A DNA stretch of 64,000 nucleotides from Hyphomicrobiaceae bacterium. GTDB taxonomy: Bacteria > Pseudomonadota > Alphaproteobacteria > Rhizobiales > Hyphomicrobiaceae. A program made the position numbers and the translations under genes. This document shows positions 28,808-36,924 of the stretch, piece after piece (within the stretch, counting starts at the first letter, position 1; each line of letters begins with the position of its first letter). The DNA lies in contig JALHMC010000010.1 in assembly GCA_022844225.1 (NCBI GenBank), positions 1 to 64,000 of the forward strand. The letters run 5' to 3'. The notes under the pieces were generated by a model that saw only the letters and a program-made list of their open reading frames with translations, was not told the DNA's origin and ran no database searches.

Positions 28808-29953
28808 ATGACCACAGCCGATGCTTCCACCGTCCGCCCCGAATGGCGAAACGCCCGGCGGATCGTCGTCAAGATCGGGTCGGCTTTGCTCGTCGACCGG
28901 GCGACCGGGCGGCTGCGCGCAACATGGCTCAACTCGATCGCCGATGATGTCGCTGCGCTCGTCGCGGATGGACGCGAGGTCGTGCTCGTCTCGTCGGGTG
29001 CGATTGCGCTCGGAAGACATCTTATGGGACTGGCGAAGGGTGTGTTGGAACTGGAGCAGAGCCAGGCGGCGGCGGCCGTGGGCCAGATCAGCCTGGCTTC
29101 GGCCTGGCAGGACGTGTTCCGGACGCGCGGACTGACCGTCGCCCAAGTGCTGTTGACGCTGGGTGATACCGAAGAGCGCCGCCGATATTTGAATGCCCGG
29201 CGCACGATGGACACGCTGCTGGCGCATCACGTCATCCCCGTCGTCAACGAGAACGACACCGTGGCGACGACGGAGATCCGCTACGGCGACAACGACCGTC
29301 TTTCGGCTCGCGTGGCCTCCATGATGAGTGCCGATTGTCTCGTACTGTTGTCGGACATCGACGGCCTCTACACGGCGCCGCCTGCGCTGGATTCGAGCGC
29401 GCGCCGATTGGACGTGGTGACGGCGGTTACTCCCGCGATCGAAGCCATGGCCGGGGATGCCGGATCGGAGCTGTCGAAAGGCGGCATGGTGACCAAGGTG
29501 GCCGCCGCCCGGATCGCCATGGGATCAGGTTGCCACATGGTCATCACGTCCGGGAAAGTGTTGCATCCGCTGAAAGCCGTCAGTGCGGGAGCGCCGTGCA
29601 CGTGGTTTCTGGCACCATCGGATCCCGTCACGGCGCGCAAGCGATGGATTGCCGGCAACCTTGAGCCTCGGGGCACCGTCGAGATCGATGCAGGCGCGGA
29701 AAGAGCCCTCGCCACGGGAAAGAGCCTTTTGCCGGCGGGCGTTCTGCGCGTCGATGGTGACTTCGATCGCGGCGACGCGGTGATCATCCGCAACGCGGCC
29801 GGCCGGGAGATCGGCCGTGGTCTGGTCGCCTACGCATCGGCCGATGCGGTGCAAATTCTCGGCAAGAAGAGCAGCGAAATTTCCGAGATATTGGGGCATG
29901 CGGGACGGGCCGAGCTCATTCACCGTGACGACATGGCGCTCGCACCGGGTTGA
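28808..29953 (+). CDS. proB: Glutamate 5-kinase
   Basis: This encodes 381 residues. [14 protein letters not shown] is the amino-acid-kinase start. [10 protein letters not shown], the [10 protein letters not shown] substrate loop and [10 protein letters not shown] follow. A C-terminal PUA domain (about residues 285-380; [20 protein letters not shown]) is present. It phosphorylates glutamate in proline synthesis and is normally inhibited by proline. The frame extends to 28739 but ATG 28808 fits the family. proA lies 1.3 kb downstream, with an unrelated hydrolase in between. Confidence 0.96.
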   Translation: MTTADASTVRPEWRNARRIVVKIGSALLVDRATGRLRATWLNSIADDVAALVADGREVVLVSSGAIALGRHLMGLAKGVLELEQSQAAAAVGQISLASAWQDVFRTRGLTVAQVLLTLGDTEERRRYLNARRTMDTLLAHHVIPVVNENDTVATTEIRYGDNDRLSARVASMMSADCLVLLSDIDGLYTAPPALDSSARRLDVVTAVTPAIEAMAGDAGSELSKGGMVTKVAAARIAMGSGCHMVITSGKVLHPLKAVSAGAPCTWFLAPSDPVTARKRWIAGNLEPRGTVEIDAGAERALATGKSLLPAGVLRVDGDFDRGDAVIIRNAAGREIGRGLVAYASADAVQILGKKSSEISEILGHAGRAELIHRDDMALAPG

Positions 29954-29998
29954 ACTGTTGAGCAACCAGCGGTGCGCCCGGCTCATGGGACACCGGGA

Positions 29999-30026
29999 TA
30001 GACCGCTCCCCGAAACCATTTATAAT
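29999..30026 (+). promoter_or_regulatory. Promoter candidate for the hydrolase gene
   Basis: TATAAT at 30021-30026 is a perfect -10, with TAGACC (4 of 6) 16 bases upstream at 29999-30004. It lies between proB and the hydrolase gene, suggesting that the latter has its own promoter. Confidence 0.4.
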
Positions 30027-30144
30027 GCTCTGATCCGTATTATGAATTTCTCGGTTGATCATACCACCGCGTGCCCTTTTGTCGCGCGCCGCCAACGTCA
30101 TCTCGTCTGTTAATCCTATTCCCCGTCGGCGCGGACGGGGGAAC

Positions 30145-31155
30145 ATGATGGCTGCGTTGCATTGTCTTGATGGGGCCGGGGGGGCCAGACTTCGGCGCGT
30201 CGCCGTGGGCCTGATTGCGCTCGTAGGCGTTTTGATAGTGCCCGGCATGGCCGGAGCGCAGCCCACTTACGGCTTCTTCGGGCCGGAAGGGCCGCGAATG
30301 CGCGAGCAGCTTTGGATCGTGCCCGGGGGCGATCCGGAAACACCGTTGCGCGCGACCGTCTTCAGACCGGCCGAGGACGGAATGGCCGCGCGGAGGCCCC
30401 TGGTCGTCATCAACCACGGCAGCGATGCGTCGACTCGCGAGGCCGTCTCGATGCCCGTGTTCTACTGGCTGTCGCGCTGGTTCGTTGCCCGGGGCTACGT
30501 CGTACTCGTGCCGCAGCGACGCGGCCATGGTGCCACCGGAGGCGATTTCGCCGAGGGGCGTGACAGCTGCTCGCGCCCTGATCATTGGGCAGCCGCACAA
30601 ACGGCGGCAGACGATATCGAGGCGGCGGTACGCTACATGAGCCGGCAACCTTTCGTCGACGGTCAACACGTCGTCGTGGCCGGCACCTCGACCGGTGGAT
30701 GGGCCTCGCTCGCCGTGGCCGGCCGCTCGATTCCGGGTGTCCAGCTGATCGTCAACTTTGCGGGCGGTCGCGGGGGACATGCCTACGGCAGGCCTCACGC
30801 GATTTGCGCAAAGGAGCGGCTGATCGAGACCGCAGGGCGGCTGGGAGAGCGTGCCCGGGTGCCGACCGTATGGTTCTACGCGCGAAACGACAGTTACTTC
30901 GGGCCGCAGCTCGCGGATGCCATGGCAGCGGCTTGGCAAAAAGCCGGGGGCCGGGTGGACCTCAAGCTGCTACCGGCTTACGGGTCGGATGGGCACGAGC
31001 TGGTGGCTGATCGAGCCAGTTGGCCGTTATGGGACGCCGACTTGGCCCGGCATCTGGCGGAGGTTCAGGTTCTCCCGGGGCCGACGATTGCCGCGGAAGC
31101 CGAACTTGCGGCAGCAACCCGAGATCCGCTGTCGCCGGCTAGCGCGGGTCGCTAG
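30145..31155 (+). CDS. Exported alpha/beta-hydrolase (dienelactone-hydrolase-like)
   Basis: This encodes 336 residues. A signal peptide ends near GMAGAQP. The nucleophile elbow is GTSTGGW, oxyanion residues sit near VINHGSDAST, and the catalytic His is probably in GSDGHEL. RRGHGATGGDFAEG is typical of the prolyl-oligopeptidase/DLH branch. It should be a periplasmic esterase or peptidase; the substrate is unknown. Two adjacent ATGs (30145 and 30148) could start it, and a longer frame exists to 30055. It splits proB from proA and is not expected to act in proline synthesis. Confidence 0.82.
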   Translation: MMAALHCLDGAGGARLRRVAVGLIALVGVLIVPGMAGAQPTYGFFGPEGPRMREQLWIVPGGDPETPLRATVFRPAEDGMAARRPLVVINHGSDASTREAVSMPVFYWLSRWFVARGYVVLVPQRRGHGATGGDFAEGRDSCSRPDHWAAAQTAADDIEAAVRYMSRQPFVDGQHVVVAGTSTGGWASLAVAGRSIPGVQLIVNFAGGRGGHAYGRPHAICAKERLIETAGRLGERARVPTVWFYARNDSYFGPQLADAMAAAWQKAGGRVDLKLLPAYGSDGHELVADRASWPLWDADLARHLAEVQVLPGPTIAAEAELAAATRDPLSPASAGR

Positions 31156-31182
31156 CAAGGGAATTCACAGCGGCGATGTCAG

Positions 31183-31197
31183 GCACGGGTCCCGTGC
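31183..31197. repeat. Perfect 15-bp palindrome before proA
   Basis: GCACGGG and CCCGTGC flank a single T. It lies 67 bp before the proA start and has no T run, so an operator or cruciform site is more likely than a terminator. Confidence 0.4.
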
Positions 31198-31263
31198 GGG
31201 CAAGGTGCCGCTGTGATAGATTGTTTGTTCAGCTATGAACTGCACATCTCACGGACGAGCCTC

Positions 31264-32553
31264 ATGAACCGGCCCGAGCGTATCGACCAGACCGACATCG
31301 AGAGCCTGATGCTCGACATCGGCGCGAAGGCGAGAGACGCTGCGCGACTGCTCGCACTGGCGCCAACGGATGCCAAAAATCTGGCGCTTACCGAAGCAGC
31401 GGCGGCGCTCAGGGCGGGCACCGCGGAGATCCTTGCGGCGAATGCCCGGGACATCGAGGCTGCCAAGGCGCGTGGGACGAGCGGCTCGTTCCTCGACCGG
31501 CTGGCACTCGACGAGAAGCGGATCTCGGCCATTGCAAAGGGCCTGGAGGAGATCGCGGCTCTCGACGATCCGGTCGGAGCGGTGCTCGCGGAATGGCGGC
31601 GGCCAAACGGGTTGCTGATCGAGCGCGTGCGCACGCCACTCGGCGTCATCGGCATCATCTATGAGAGCCGTCCGAATGTAACGGCGGATGCCGGCGGGCT
31701 CTGCCTCAAAGCCGGGAATGCAGCCATCCTGCGGGGCGGGTCGGAGAGCTTCCATTCGAGCCGTGCCATCCATGCATGCCTTGTTTCCGGGGTTCGGGCG
31801 GCGGAGCTGCCGGAGGCAGCTATTCAACTGGTGCCGACGACGGACCGGGATGCGGTCGGCCACATGCTGGCTGGTCTCGGAGGCAATGTTGATGTCATCG
31901 TTCCGCGGGGAGGAAAGAGCCTCGTCGGGCGTGTGCAGTCGGAAGCGCGGGTGCCCGTGTTCGCGCACCTCGAAGGCATCTGCCACACCTATGTCGATCG
32001 CGGTGCGGATCTCGAGATGGCCGTCGCGATCGTCGTCAACGCCAAGATGCGGCGGACGTCCGTTTGCGGTTCCACCGAGTGTCTGCTCGTCGATAAAGGC
32101 GCGCCTGCCGAGTTCCTGCCCGCGCTCGTGAAAGCGCTGCTTGGTGCCGGGTGCGAGGTGCGCGGCGATGCCGATACGGTGGCCGTGGACGGGCGGGTGA
32201 AGCCTGCCGCAGCGGACGACTATGGCCGCGAGTTTCTCGACAAGATCATCGCGGTCAAGACTGTGGATGGCGTCGACGATGCGATCGCGCATATCGGTAA
32301 GTACGGCTCACAGCATACCGACTGCATCGTCACGGCCTGCTACGGCACAGCCGAGCGATTCCTAAAGCGGGTGGACAGCGCCATCGTGCTGCACAACGCC
32401 TCGACGCAGTTCGCGGACGGAGGCGAGTTCGGCATGGGTGCCGAGATTGGGATCGCGACGGGGCGGATGCACGCGCGCGGCCCCGTCGGCGTCGAGCAGC
32501 TGACGAGCTTCAAGTACGTGGTGCGCGGCGACGGACAGGTGCGACCAGGGTAG
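31264..32553 (+). CDS. proA: Gamma-glutamyl phosphate reductase
   Basis: This encodes 429 residues from [42 protein letters not shown] and the catalytic Cys segment [13 protein letters not shown] are ProA signatures. [20 protein letters not shown] lies at the end. It reduces glutamyl-5-phosphate to the semialdehyde with NADPH. A frame extension to 31213 adds a region without homology. nadD would be expected next in the ancestral order but is found upstream at 19.1 kb. Confidence 0.97.
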   Translation: MNRPERIDQTDIESLMLDIGAKARDAARLLALAPTDAKNLALTEAAAALRAGTAEILAANARDIEAAKARGTSGSFLDRLALDEKRISAIAKGLEEIAALDDPVGAVLAEWRRPNGLLIERVRTPLGVIGIIYESRPNVTADAGGLCLKAGNAAILRGGSESFHSSRAIHACLVSGVRAAELPEAAIQLVPTTDRDAVGHMLAGLGGNVDVIVPRGGKSLVGRVQSEARVPVFAHLEGICHTYVDRGADLEMAVAIVVNAKMRRTSVCGSTECLLVDKGAPAEFLPALVKALLGAGCEVRGDADTVAVDGRVKPAAADDYGREFLDKIIAVKTVDGVDDAIAHIGKYGSQHTDCIVTACYGTAERFLKRVDSAIVLHNASTQFADGGEFGMGAEIGIATGRMHARGPVGVEQLTSFKYVVRGDGQVRPG

Positions 32554-32584
32554 GCCAGAATCGGTGAAAATCTGATCCGAAAAC

Positions 32585-32593
32585 TGTGAATAA
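32585..32593 (-). promoter_or_regulatory. Perfect DnaA-box match
   Basis: The minus strand reads TTATTCACA, an exact fit to TTATNCACA. It is a single site 4 kb from the predicted origin, so it may be a titration or regulatory box, or chance. Confidence 0.3.
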
Positions 32594-32609
32594 GTCGCCG
32601 TCTCGTAGA

Positions 32610-32693
32610 CTAGAAATACAAAATCTAGCCCGATCAGGCACGCGACTCGCCTAGTGGTAGTAGGCAGCAAAGGTCTAGCCACCTCTGCTGCCT
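32610..32693 (+). other. Two hairpins in the AT-richer leader of the Cas2-like gene
   Basis: A CTAGA/TCTAG stem (32610-32614 with 32624-32628) has an A-rich loop. A second, longer stem pairs AGGCAGCA-A-AGGT (32662-32674) with ACCT-C-TGCTGCCT (32681-32693) around CTAGCC. The second could act as a terminator for proA or belong to a small RNA. The base composition is less GC-rich than the flanking genes. Confidence 0.4.
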
Positions 32694-32812
32694 GATTTCC
32701 CGCTGACGAGCCGACGCGGGGGTCAGTGCTCTTTCGAAGCACCTGAAACGTACCTCGTGTCCGATTCGGGCGTCAAGTTCGGTTCGATCGTTCTGCACAG
32801 CGGAGCTAGCTC

Positions 32813-33079
32813 ATGCAGACGCTCATCGTTGCCTATGATCTCAATCGTGAAGTAATCCGACCCAAAATTACGCATGAAGTCAAAAAGACCACATGGGCTA
32901 AACTCTCGGAGTCTTCATATGCCATAGTTACATCCGAGACGGCCCAAGACGTCTTTGACAGGTTCAAGCCCCTGCTGGACGAGAATGACAATCTATATGT
33001 CATCCCAGTCACAAAACCATTCGCTGGATACGGTCCAAGACCGGTAATTGAATGGCTTGAATCGAACGTGAGTTGGTAG
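32813..33079 (+). CDS. Orphan Cas2/SinR-like small protein
   Basis: This encodes 88 residues. It begins MQTLIVAYDLN, with Asp9 at the end of strand one as in Cas2 and the Cas2-like family often labelled SinR. WAKLSESSYAIVT, the DENDNLYVIPVT strand and GYGPRPVIEWLE follow, giving a ferredoxin-like pattern. GGAG lies 8 bases before the ATG. Codons such as AGG, AGA, ATA and CTA and an AT-richer composition differ from its neighbours, which suggests recent transfer. No Cas1 or repeat array is present, so it is not part of a CRISPR system here. VapD-like ribonuclease or nucleic-acid-binding roles are possible, but none is shown. Confidence 0.65.
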   Translation: MQTLIVAYDLNREVIRPKITHEVKKTTWAKLSESSYAIVTSETAQDVFDRFKPLLDENDNLYVIPVTKPFAGYGPRPVIEWLESNVSW

Positions 33080-33085
33080 AGAAAT

Positions 33086-33110
33086 GGGGCGAGATGCGAT
33101 CTCTCGCCCC
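33086..33110 (-). terminator. Terminator between Cas2-like gene and rho
   Basis: A 9-bp perfect stem (GGGGCGAGA at 33086-33094, TCTCGCCCC at 33102-33110) lies between two convergent stops. On the minus strand it is followed by ATTTCTC, so it should end rho; it could also serve the plus-strand gene. Confidence 0.6.
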
Positions 33111-33115
33111 GCCTC

Positions 33116-34393
33116 TTACGTATTCATCGAGTTGAAGAAGTCGCCGTTAGTTTTGGTGGACTTCAGCTTGTCGATGAGGAACTCGATGCCGTCCATGGCG
33201 CCCATCGGATTGAGGATGCGGCGCAGGACGTAGACTTTCTTGAGCTGGTCCTTCGGAACGAGCAGCTCTTCCTTGCGGGTGCCCGAGCGGGCCACGTCGA
33301 TCGCCGGGAAGATGCGCTTGTCGGAGACCTTGCGGTCGAGAATGATTTCCGAGTTACCGGTGCCCTTGAACTCCTCGAAGATGACCTCGTCCATGCGGCT
33401 GCCGGTATCGATGAGGGCCGTCGCGATGATGGTCAGCGAGCCACCTTCCTCGATGTTGCGAGCCGCACCGAAGAAGCGCTTGGGACGTTGCAGCGCGTTA
33501 CTGTCGACGCCGCCCGTCAACACCTTGCCCGACGACGGCACCACCGTGTTGTAGGCGCGACCCAGGCGGGTGATCGAATCGAGCAAGATGACCACGTCGC
33601 GCTTGTGCTCGACGAGGCGCTTGGCTTTCTCGATGACCATTTCCGAGACCTGGACGTGTCGCGAGGGCGGTTCGTCGAAGGTGGAGGCGATGACCTCCCC
33701 TTTCACAGAGCGCTGCATGTCGGTGACTTCCTCCGGCCGCTCGTCGATGAGCAGCACGATCAGGAAGATTTCTGGATGATTGGCGGTAATGGCCTTGGCG
33801 ATGTTCTGCATCAGCACGGTCTTGCCCGTGCGAGGCGGAGACACGATCAAGGCACGTTGACCCCGACCGATCGGCGCGACGATGTCGATGACGCGGCCGG
33901 AGAGATCCTTCAGCGTCGGGTCCTCGATCTCCATCTTCAGCCACTTCTCAGGGTAGAGCGGCGTCAGATTGTCGAAGTTGACCTTGTGCTTCTGGGCCTC
34001 AGGCTCCTCGAAATTGATCTTGTTGACCTTGATGAGGGCGAAGTACCGCTCGCCTTCTTTTGGGCTGCGGATCTGACCCTCGACGGTATCGCCAGTGCGG
34101 AGCGCGAAACGACGAATCTGAGATGGCGAGACGTAGATGTCGTCCGGCCCTGGCAGGTAATTCGCATCGGGGGAACGCAGGAAACCGAAGCCGTCCGGCA
34201 GGGTCTCGACGACGCCAATACCGGTAATTTCGATGTCCTTGGCCGCCAGCTGCTTCAGAGTGGCGAACATGAGCTCCTGCTTGCGCATCGTGCTCGCGTT
34301 CTCGACGCCGGCTTCCTCGGCGAAGCTCTGCAGCTCCGTCGGCGTCTTGACCTTCAGATCCTGAAGTTTGATCTGCTTGATGATCTCTTGCAT
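33116..34393 (-). CDS. rho: Transcription termination factor Rho
   Basis: This encodes 425 residues from [14 protein letters not shown]. The N-terminal helical domain and the RNA-binding cold-shock-like domain ([20 protein letters not shown]) precede the RecA-type ATPase. That has Walker [12 protein letters not shown] and the [20 protein letters not shown] stretch. The ring hexamer moves along RNA and releases RNA polymerase. The ORF is open further upstream (34441), but the ATG at 34393 matches family length. The order rho-hemJ-hemE towards the origin is conserved in the class. Confidence 0.98.
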   Translation of the reverse strand: MQEIIKQIKLQDLKVKTPTELQSFAEEAGVENASTMRKQELMFATLKQLAAKDIEITGIGVVETLPDGFGFLRSPDANYLPGPDDIYVSPSQIRRFALRTGDTVEGQIRSPKEGERYFALIKVNKINFEEPEAQKHKVNFDNLTPLYPEKWLKMEIEDPTLKDLSGRVIDIVAPIGRGQRALIVSPPRTGKTVLMQNIAKAITANHPEIFLIVLLIDERPEEVTDMQRSVKGEVIASTFDEPPSRHVQVSEMVIEKAKRLVEHKRDVVILLDSITRLGRAYNTVVPSSGKVLTGGVDSNALQRPKRFFGAARNIEEGGSLTIIATALIDTGSRMDEVIFEEFKGTGNSEIILDRKVSDKRIFPAIDVARSGTRKEELLVPKDQLKKVYVLRRILNPMGAMDGIEFLIDKLKSTKTNGDFFNSMNT

Positions 34394-34629
34394 GTGAAAC
34401 TCTCTGAACTTGCACGGTCGCAAGGGGAGGGGTCGCGGCAAATGACGCGGGCAGGCGGGGGGTAGATCGCTCGAGCGATGAGAGGAGCGTCAGCCGCTAT
34501 TCGGCAGCGATGTCCGTCGGTCGCAGCTTCCCGAGTTGGGCGGGCGCCCTGGGTAGCTCTTTGTCGATTCGGGTTGAACGTTATCCTATTCTCGGGACCT
34601 AGGCAAAGAATATCGCGCAGCTGCGAGGT

Positions 34630-35148
34630 TTAGAACGGCTTCACGATCACGAGAACGACGATGATGATCATGAGGACGGTCGGGATCTCGTTGACCAGTC
34701 GCCAGTGGGACGCAGACTTGGTGTTGCGGTCCTCGGCAAAAGCGCGCACGGCGGCGGATAGATAGCCGTGCGCGGCGGACAGTGCGAACACGGCCAGCAG
34801 CTTGCCATGAAACCAGCCGGCCTTAAACCAGCCGCCCTGCCAAGCCAGCCACAGCCCCACAACCCATGAAATGATCATCGCCGGATTGATGATGGCCCGT
34901 AGCAAGCGGCGCTCCATCACCTTGAAAGTCTCGGACTGCACAGAGCCCTTCTCCGCGTCGCAGTGATAGATGAAGAGGCGCGGCAGATACAACATCCCGG
35001 CCATCCACGAGATGATGGCGATGACGTGCAGCGCCTTCATCCAATCGTAGGCGGCCGAGCCTGCGAAGTAGGCGACAGCCGCAAAAGCGAGGGCGGTGAT
35101 GGCGAGGGCAGCAGCGGCGCGGACGATGGGGGAGGAGGGCTTACTCAC
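34630..35148 (-). CDS. hemJ: Protoporphyrinogen IX oxidase HemJ
   Basis: This encodes 172 residues with four hydrophobic segments. MKALHVIAIISWMAGMLYLP then RLFIYH is the HemJ signature, with the conserved His that binds heme. WRLVNEIPTVLMIIIVVLVI forms the last helix. It oxidises protoporphyrinogen IX in the inner membrane, the penultimate step of heme synthesis. HemE, an earlier enzyme of the pathway, is encoded just upstream on the same strand, with a nuclease-gene fragment between them. The N-terminal helix before HemJ proper is longer than in some homologues. Confidence 0.92.
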   Translation of the reverse strand: MSKPSSPIVRAAAALAITALAFAAVAYFAGSAAYDWMKALHVIAIISWMAGMLYLPRLFIYHCDAEKGSVQSETFKVMERRLLRAIINPAMIISWVVGLWLAWQGGWFKAGWFHGKLLAVFALSAAHGYLSAAVRAFAEDRNTKSASHWRLVNEIPTVLMIIIVVLVIVKPF

Positions 35149-35204
35149 AGTCGATCCTGCTACAGGTGGCCTGCGTCATGCGTCGCTGTCAGGCACGTGG
35201 GCTT

Positions 35205-35453
35205 CTAAACCCACAGCACATCGAGCGGGAAGGTGTGGACCTCGAACGGCGGCGCGGTGACGGGGTCGGCGTCTTTGAAGGTGGCGGCAAGCAGCCATTT
35301 CTTGCTTGGCGTTTCATGTGACGACGTAGCACCCGCGCTTCCCGCGCCGGTCAGCTCCAGCACCTCGAGTGTCTTAGCCGTGGGGTCGACGTACCAGCAA
35401 TGCTTGACGCCGTACTCGGCATAGGTCGCGGCTCTGGCTTTCGGCTTCAGCAT
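35205..35453 (-). pseudogene. Uma2-family (PD-D/ExK) nuclease gene, C-terminal fragment
   Basis: The frame encodes 82 residues: LKPKARAATYAEYGVKHCWY, then VDPTAKTLEVLEL and, at the end, PPFEVHTFPLDVLWV. This matches the last half of Uma2 (DUF820) proteins, where K...YAE.GV..YW.VDP follows the catalytic core. Family members have about 190 residues; the N-terminal half with the catalytic Asp and Glu residues is absent. Its upstream limit is only 10 bp from the hemE stop. The region between hemE and hemJ is thus a decayed insertion. A short expressed product cannot be excluded. Confidence 0.6.
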
Positions 35454-35462
35454 GCGTGCACC

Positions 35463-36521
35463 TTAACTGCCGCGCACCCGCTCGACCAGCCGTGCGACGT
35501 TCTCGGGCGGGGTTTGCGGGACGATGCCGTGGCCGAGGTTGAAGATGAAGCGCTTGCCGTCCATCAGCTCGAGGATTTCGTCGACACGCTCGTCCATGGC
35601 GTCACCGCCGACGACCAGAAGCAGTGGATCGAGGTTGCCCTGCACGACGACCGGCTCGTCCTGGAACGTCTCCCCCATCATGTACGGGGGCATGGTGGTG
35701 TCGCAGCCAAGGCCGTCGACACCTGTCTCCGACACGTACCACAGGGCCGCAGCGCCGGCGCCGCGCGGAAAACCGATGATCGGGACGTCCGGGTATGAGG
35801 CCTTGATGCCCTCGACGATGCGCTTCGTCGGCTCGACGACCCAGCGGTCGAGTTCGTCGTCGGGCAGGACGCCGGCCCATGTGTCGAAGATCTGGAGGAC
35901 ATCGGCGCCGGCTTTCACTTGCTGACCCAGGTAATCAATCGAAGTTTCGACCAGGATGTCGATCAGCTTCTGGAAACCCTCGCGATCGCGATAGGCCCAG
36001 AAACGGGCGGCCGCGTGGTCTTTCGATCCGCGGCCTTCGACCATGTAGGTCGCCACAGTCCACGGCGCGCCGCAGAAACCTATGAGGGCCGTCTCCTTCG
36101 GAAGATCCTGACGGAGACGAGCCACGGTCTCGGCGACGAGTGCGTACTTGGGCCGAGTCGCGGATGGCTGCAAGCGGGATAGGTCGGAGGCCGACGTAAT
36201 GGGGTCCAGCAAGGGGCCTTCGCCCTCGGCGAAGCGCAAACCTTGGCCGAGAGCGTCAGGGACGAGCAGGATGTCGGCGAAGAGGATCGCAGCGTCGAAG
36301 CCGTAGCGCCGTATCGGCTGCAGGGTGACTTCGGCGGCGAGTGCTGGATTGTAGCAAAGGTCGAGGAAGCCGCCGGCCTTCGCGCGTACCTCACGGTACT
36401 CGGGCAGATAGCGGCCTGCCTGGCGCATCAGCCAAATCGGCGGTGTCGAGGACGTGACGCCCTTGAACGGATCGAGCAGTCGAAGGGATGGCTTGGGGGC
36501 AGGGCGAGAGGGCTTTGCCAC
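35463..36521 (-). CDS. hemE: Uroporphyrinogen decarboxylase
   Basis: This encodes 352 residues. [19 protein letters not shown] is the diagnostic UroD start. [13 protein letters not shown] and the late [16 protein letters not shown] are also diagnostic. It converts uroporphyrinogen III to coproporphyrinogen III. The start codon is GTG at 36521, with GGGAAG seven bases upstream. In Caulobacter and relatives hemE borders the chromosomal origin, and the non-coding stretch on its 5' side here fits that role. Confidence 0.97.
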   Translation of the reverse strand: MAKPSRPAPKPSLRLLDPFKGVTSSTPPIWLMRQAGRYLPEYREVRAKAGGFLDLCYNPALAAEVTLQPIRRYGFDAAILFADILLVPDALGQGLRFAEGEGPLLDPITSASDLSRLQPSATRPKYALVAETVARLRQDLPKETALIGFCGAPWTVATYMVEGRGSKDHAAARFWAYRDREGFQKLIDILVETSIDYLGQQVKAGADVLQIFDTWAGVLPDDELDRWVVEPTKRIVEGIKASYPDVPIIGFPRGAGAAALWYVSETGVDGLGCDTTMPPYMMGETFQDEPVVVQGNLDPLLLVVGGDAMDERVDEILELMDGKRFIFNLGHGIVPQTPPENVARLVERVRGS

Positions 36522-36924
36522 TTCAATCTTCCCAAAGGTTCTATGAAGTTTCTGTTTTGACTCTTAGTGCAGTGGATTGCGGCTATCGAACCGGCGTCAC
36601 ATGCAGGACCAAGCGCAGCAGGCGTGTTGATTAGACTGTTCCAGATGAAGTAGCTGCTCGAACGTCGGGCTACAAGGGACGTAAAGGTGCCCTGAGTCAG
36701 TGGCTTGAGGATGCGTTGCTAGGCCAAGTCGAGTGGGGCTTGTTGTTGACAAGCTGTCGTGAAGGCCGGAACAACGGAACCTGTGACGTCGGATGGACGA
36801 TCGCCCGTCGTGCGGGGTCGAGTGGGGCTCACCTGTTGACGAGATGGTGGAGAACCCGGGTGCTTGTCCAATGATGATCGAGGTCGGTCGAGAGGGGCCG
36901 GGATAAGCCAGGATTTTTCAACAG
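36522..36924. other. Predicted chromosomal replication origin (oriC) region
   Basis: The hemE-ppsR gap, the origin position in Caulobacter, is 403 bases without a gene. Three copies of a 13-bp element lie at 36728-36740 and 36816-36828 (both GTCGAGTGGGGCT) and 36886-36898 (GTCGAGAGGGGCC). Degenerate DnaA-box-like 9-mers ending TCAACA occur at 36625-36633, 36744-36752 and 36833-36841 (minus strand) and at 36915-36923 (plus strand). No perfect TTATCCACA box and no CtrA full site is seen. Assignment rests on synteny; DnaA binding is inferred. Confidence 0.6.
36728..36898 (+). repeat. Three iteron-like 13-bp repeats in the origin region
   Basis: Copies 1 and 2 are identical (GTCGAGTGGGGCT) and each is followed, after 3 or 4 bases, by TGTTGAC. 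Copy 3 differs at two positions. Spacing between copy starts is 88 and 70 bases. Confidence 0.75.

Noticed and set aside
32554-33079. CRISPR locus around the Cas2-like gene
   Set aside because: No repeated units with spacers and no Cas1 or other cas gene; only two unrelated hairpins are present.
36744-36752. TTGACA-type promoter within the origin gap
   Set aside because: A TTGACA hexamer is present in TGTTGACAA, but no -10 hexamer follows at 16-18 bases and the motif is better explained as part of the repeated TGTTGA elements.
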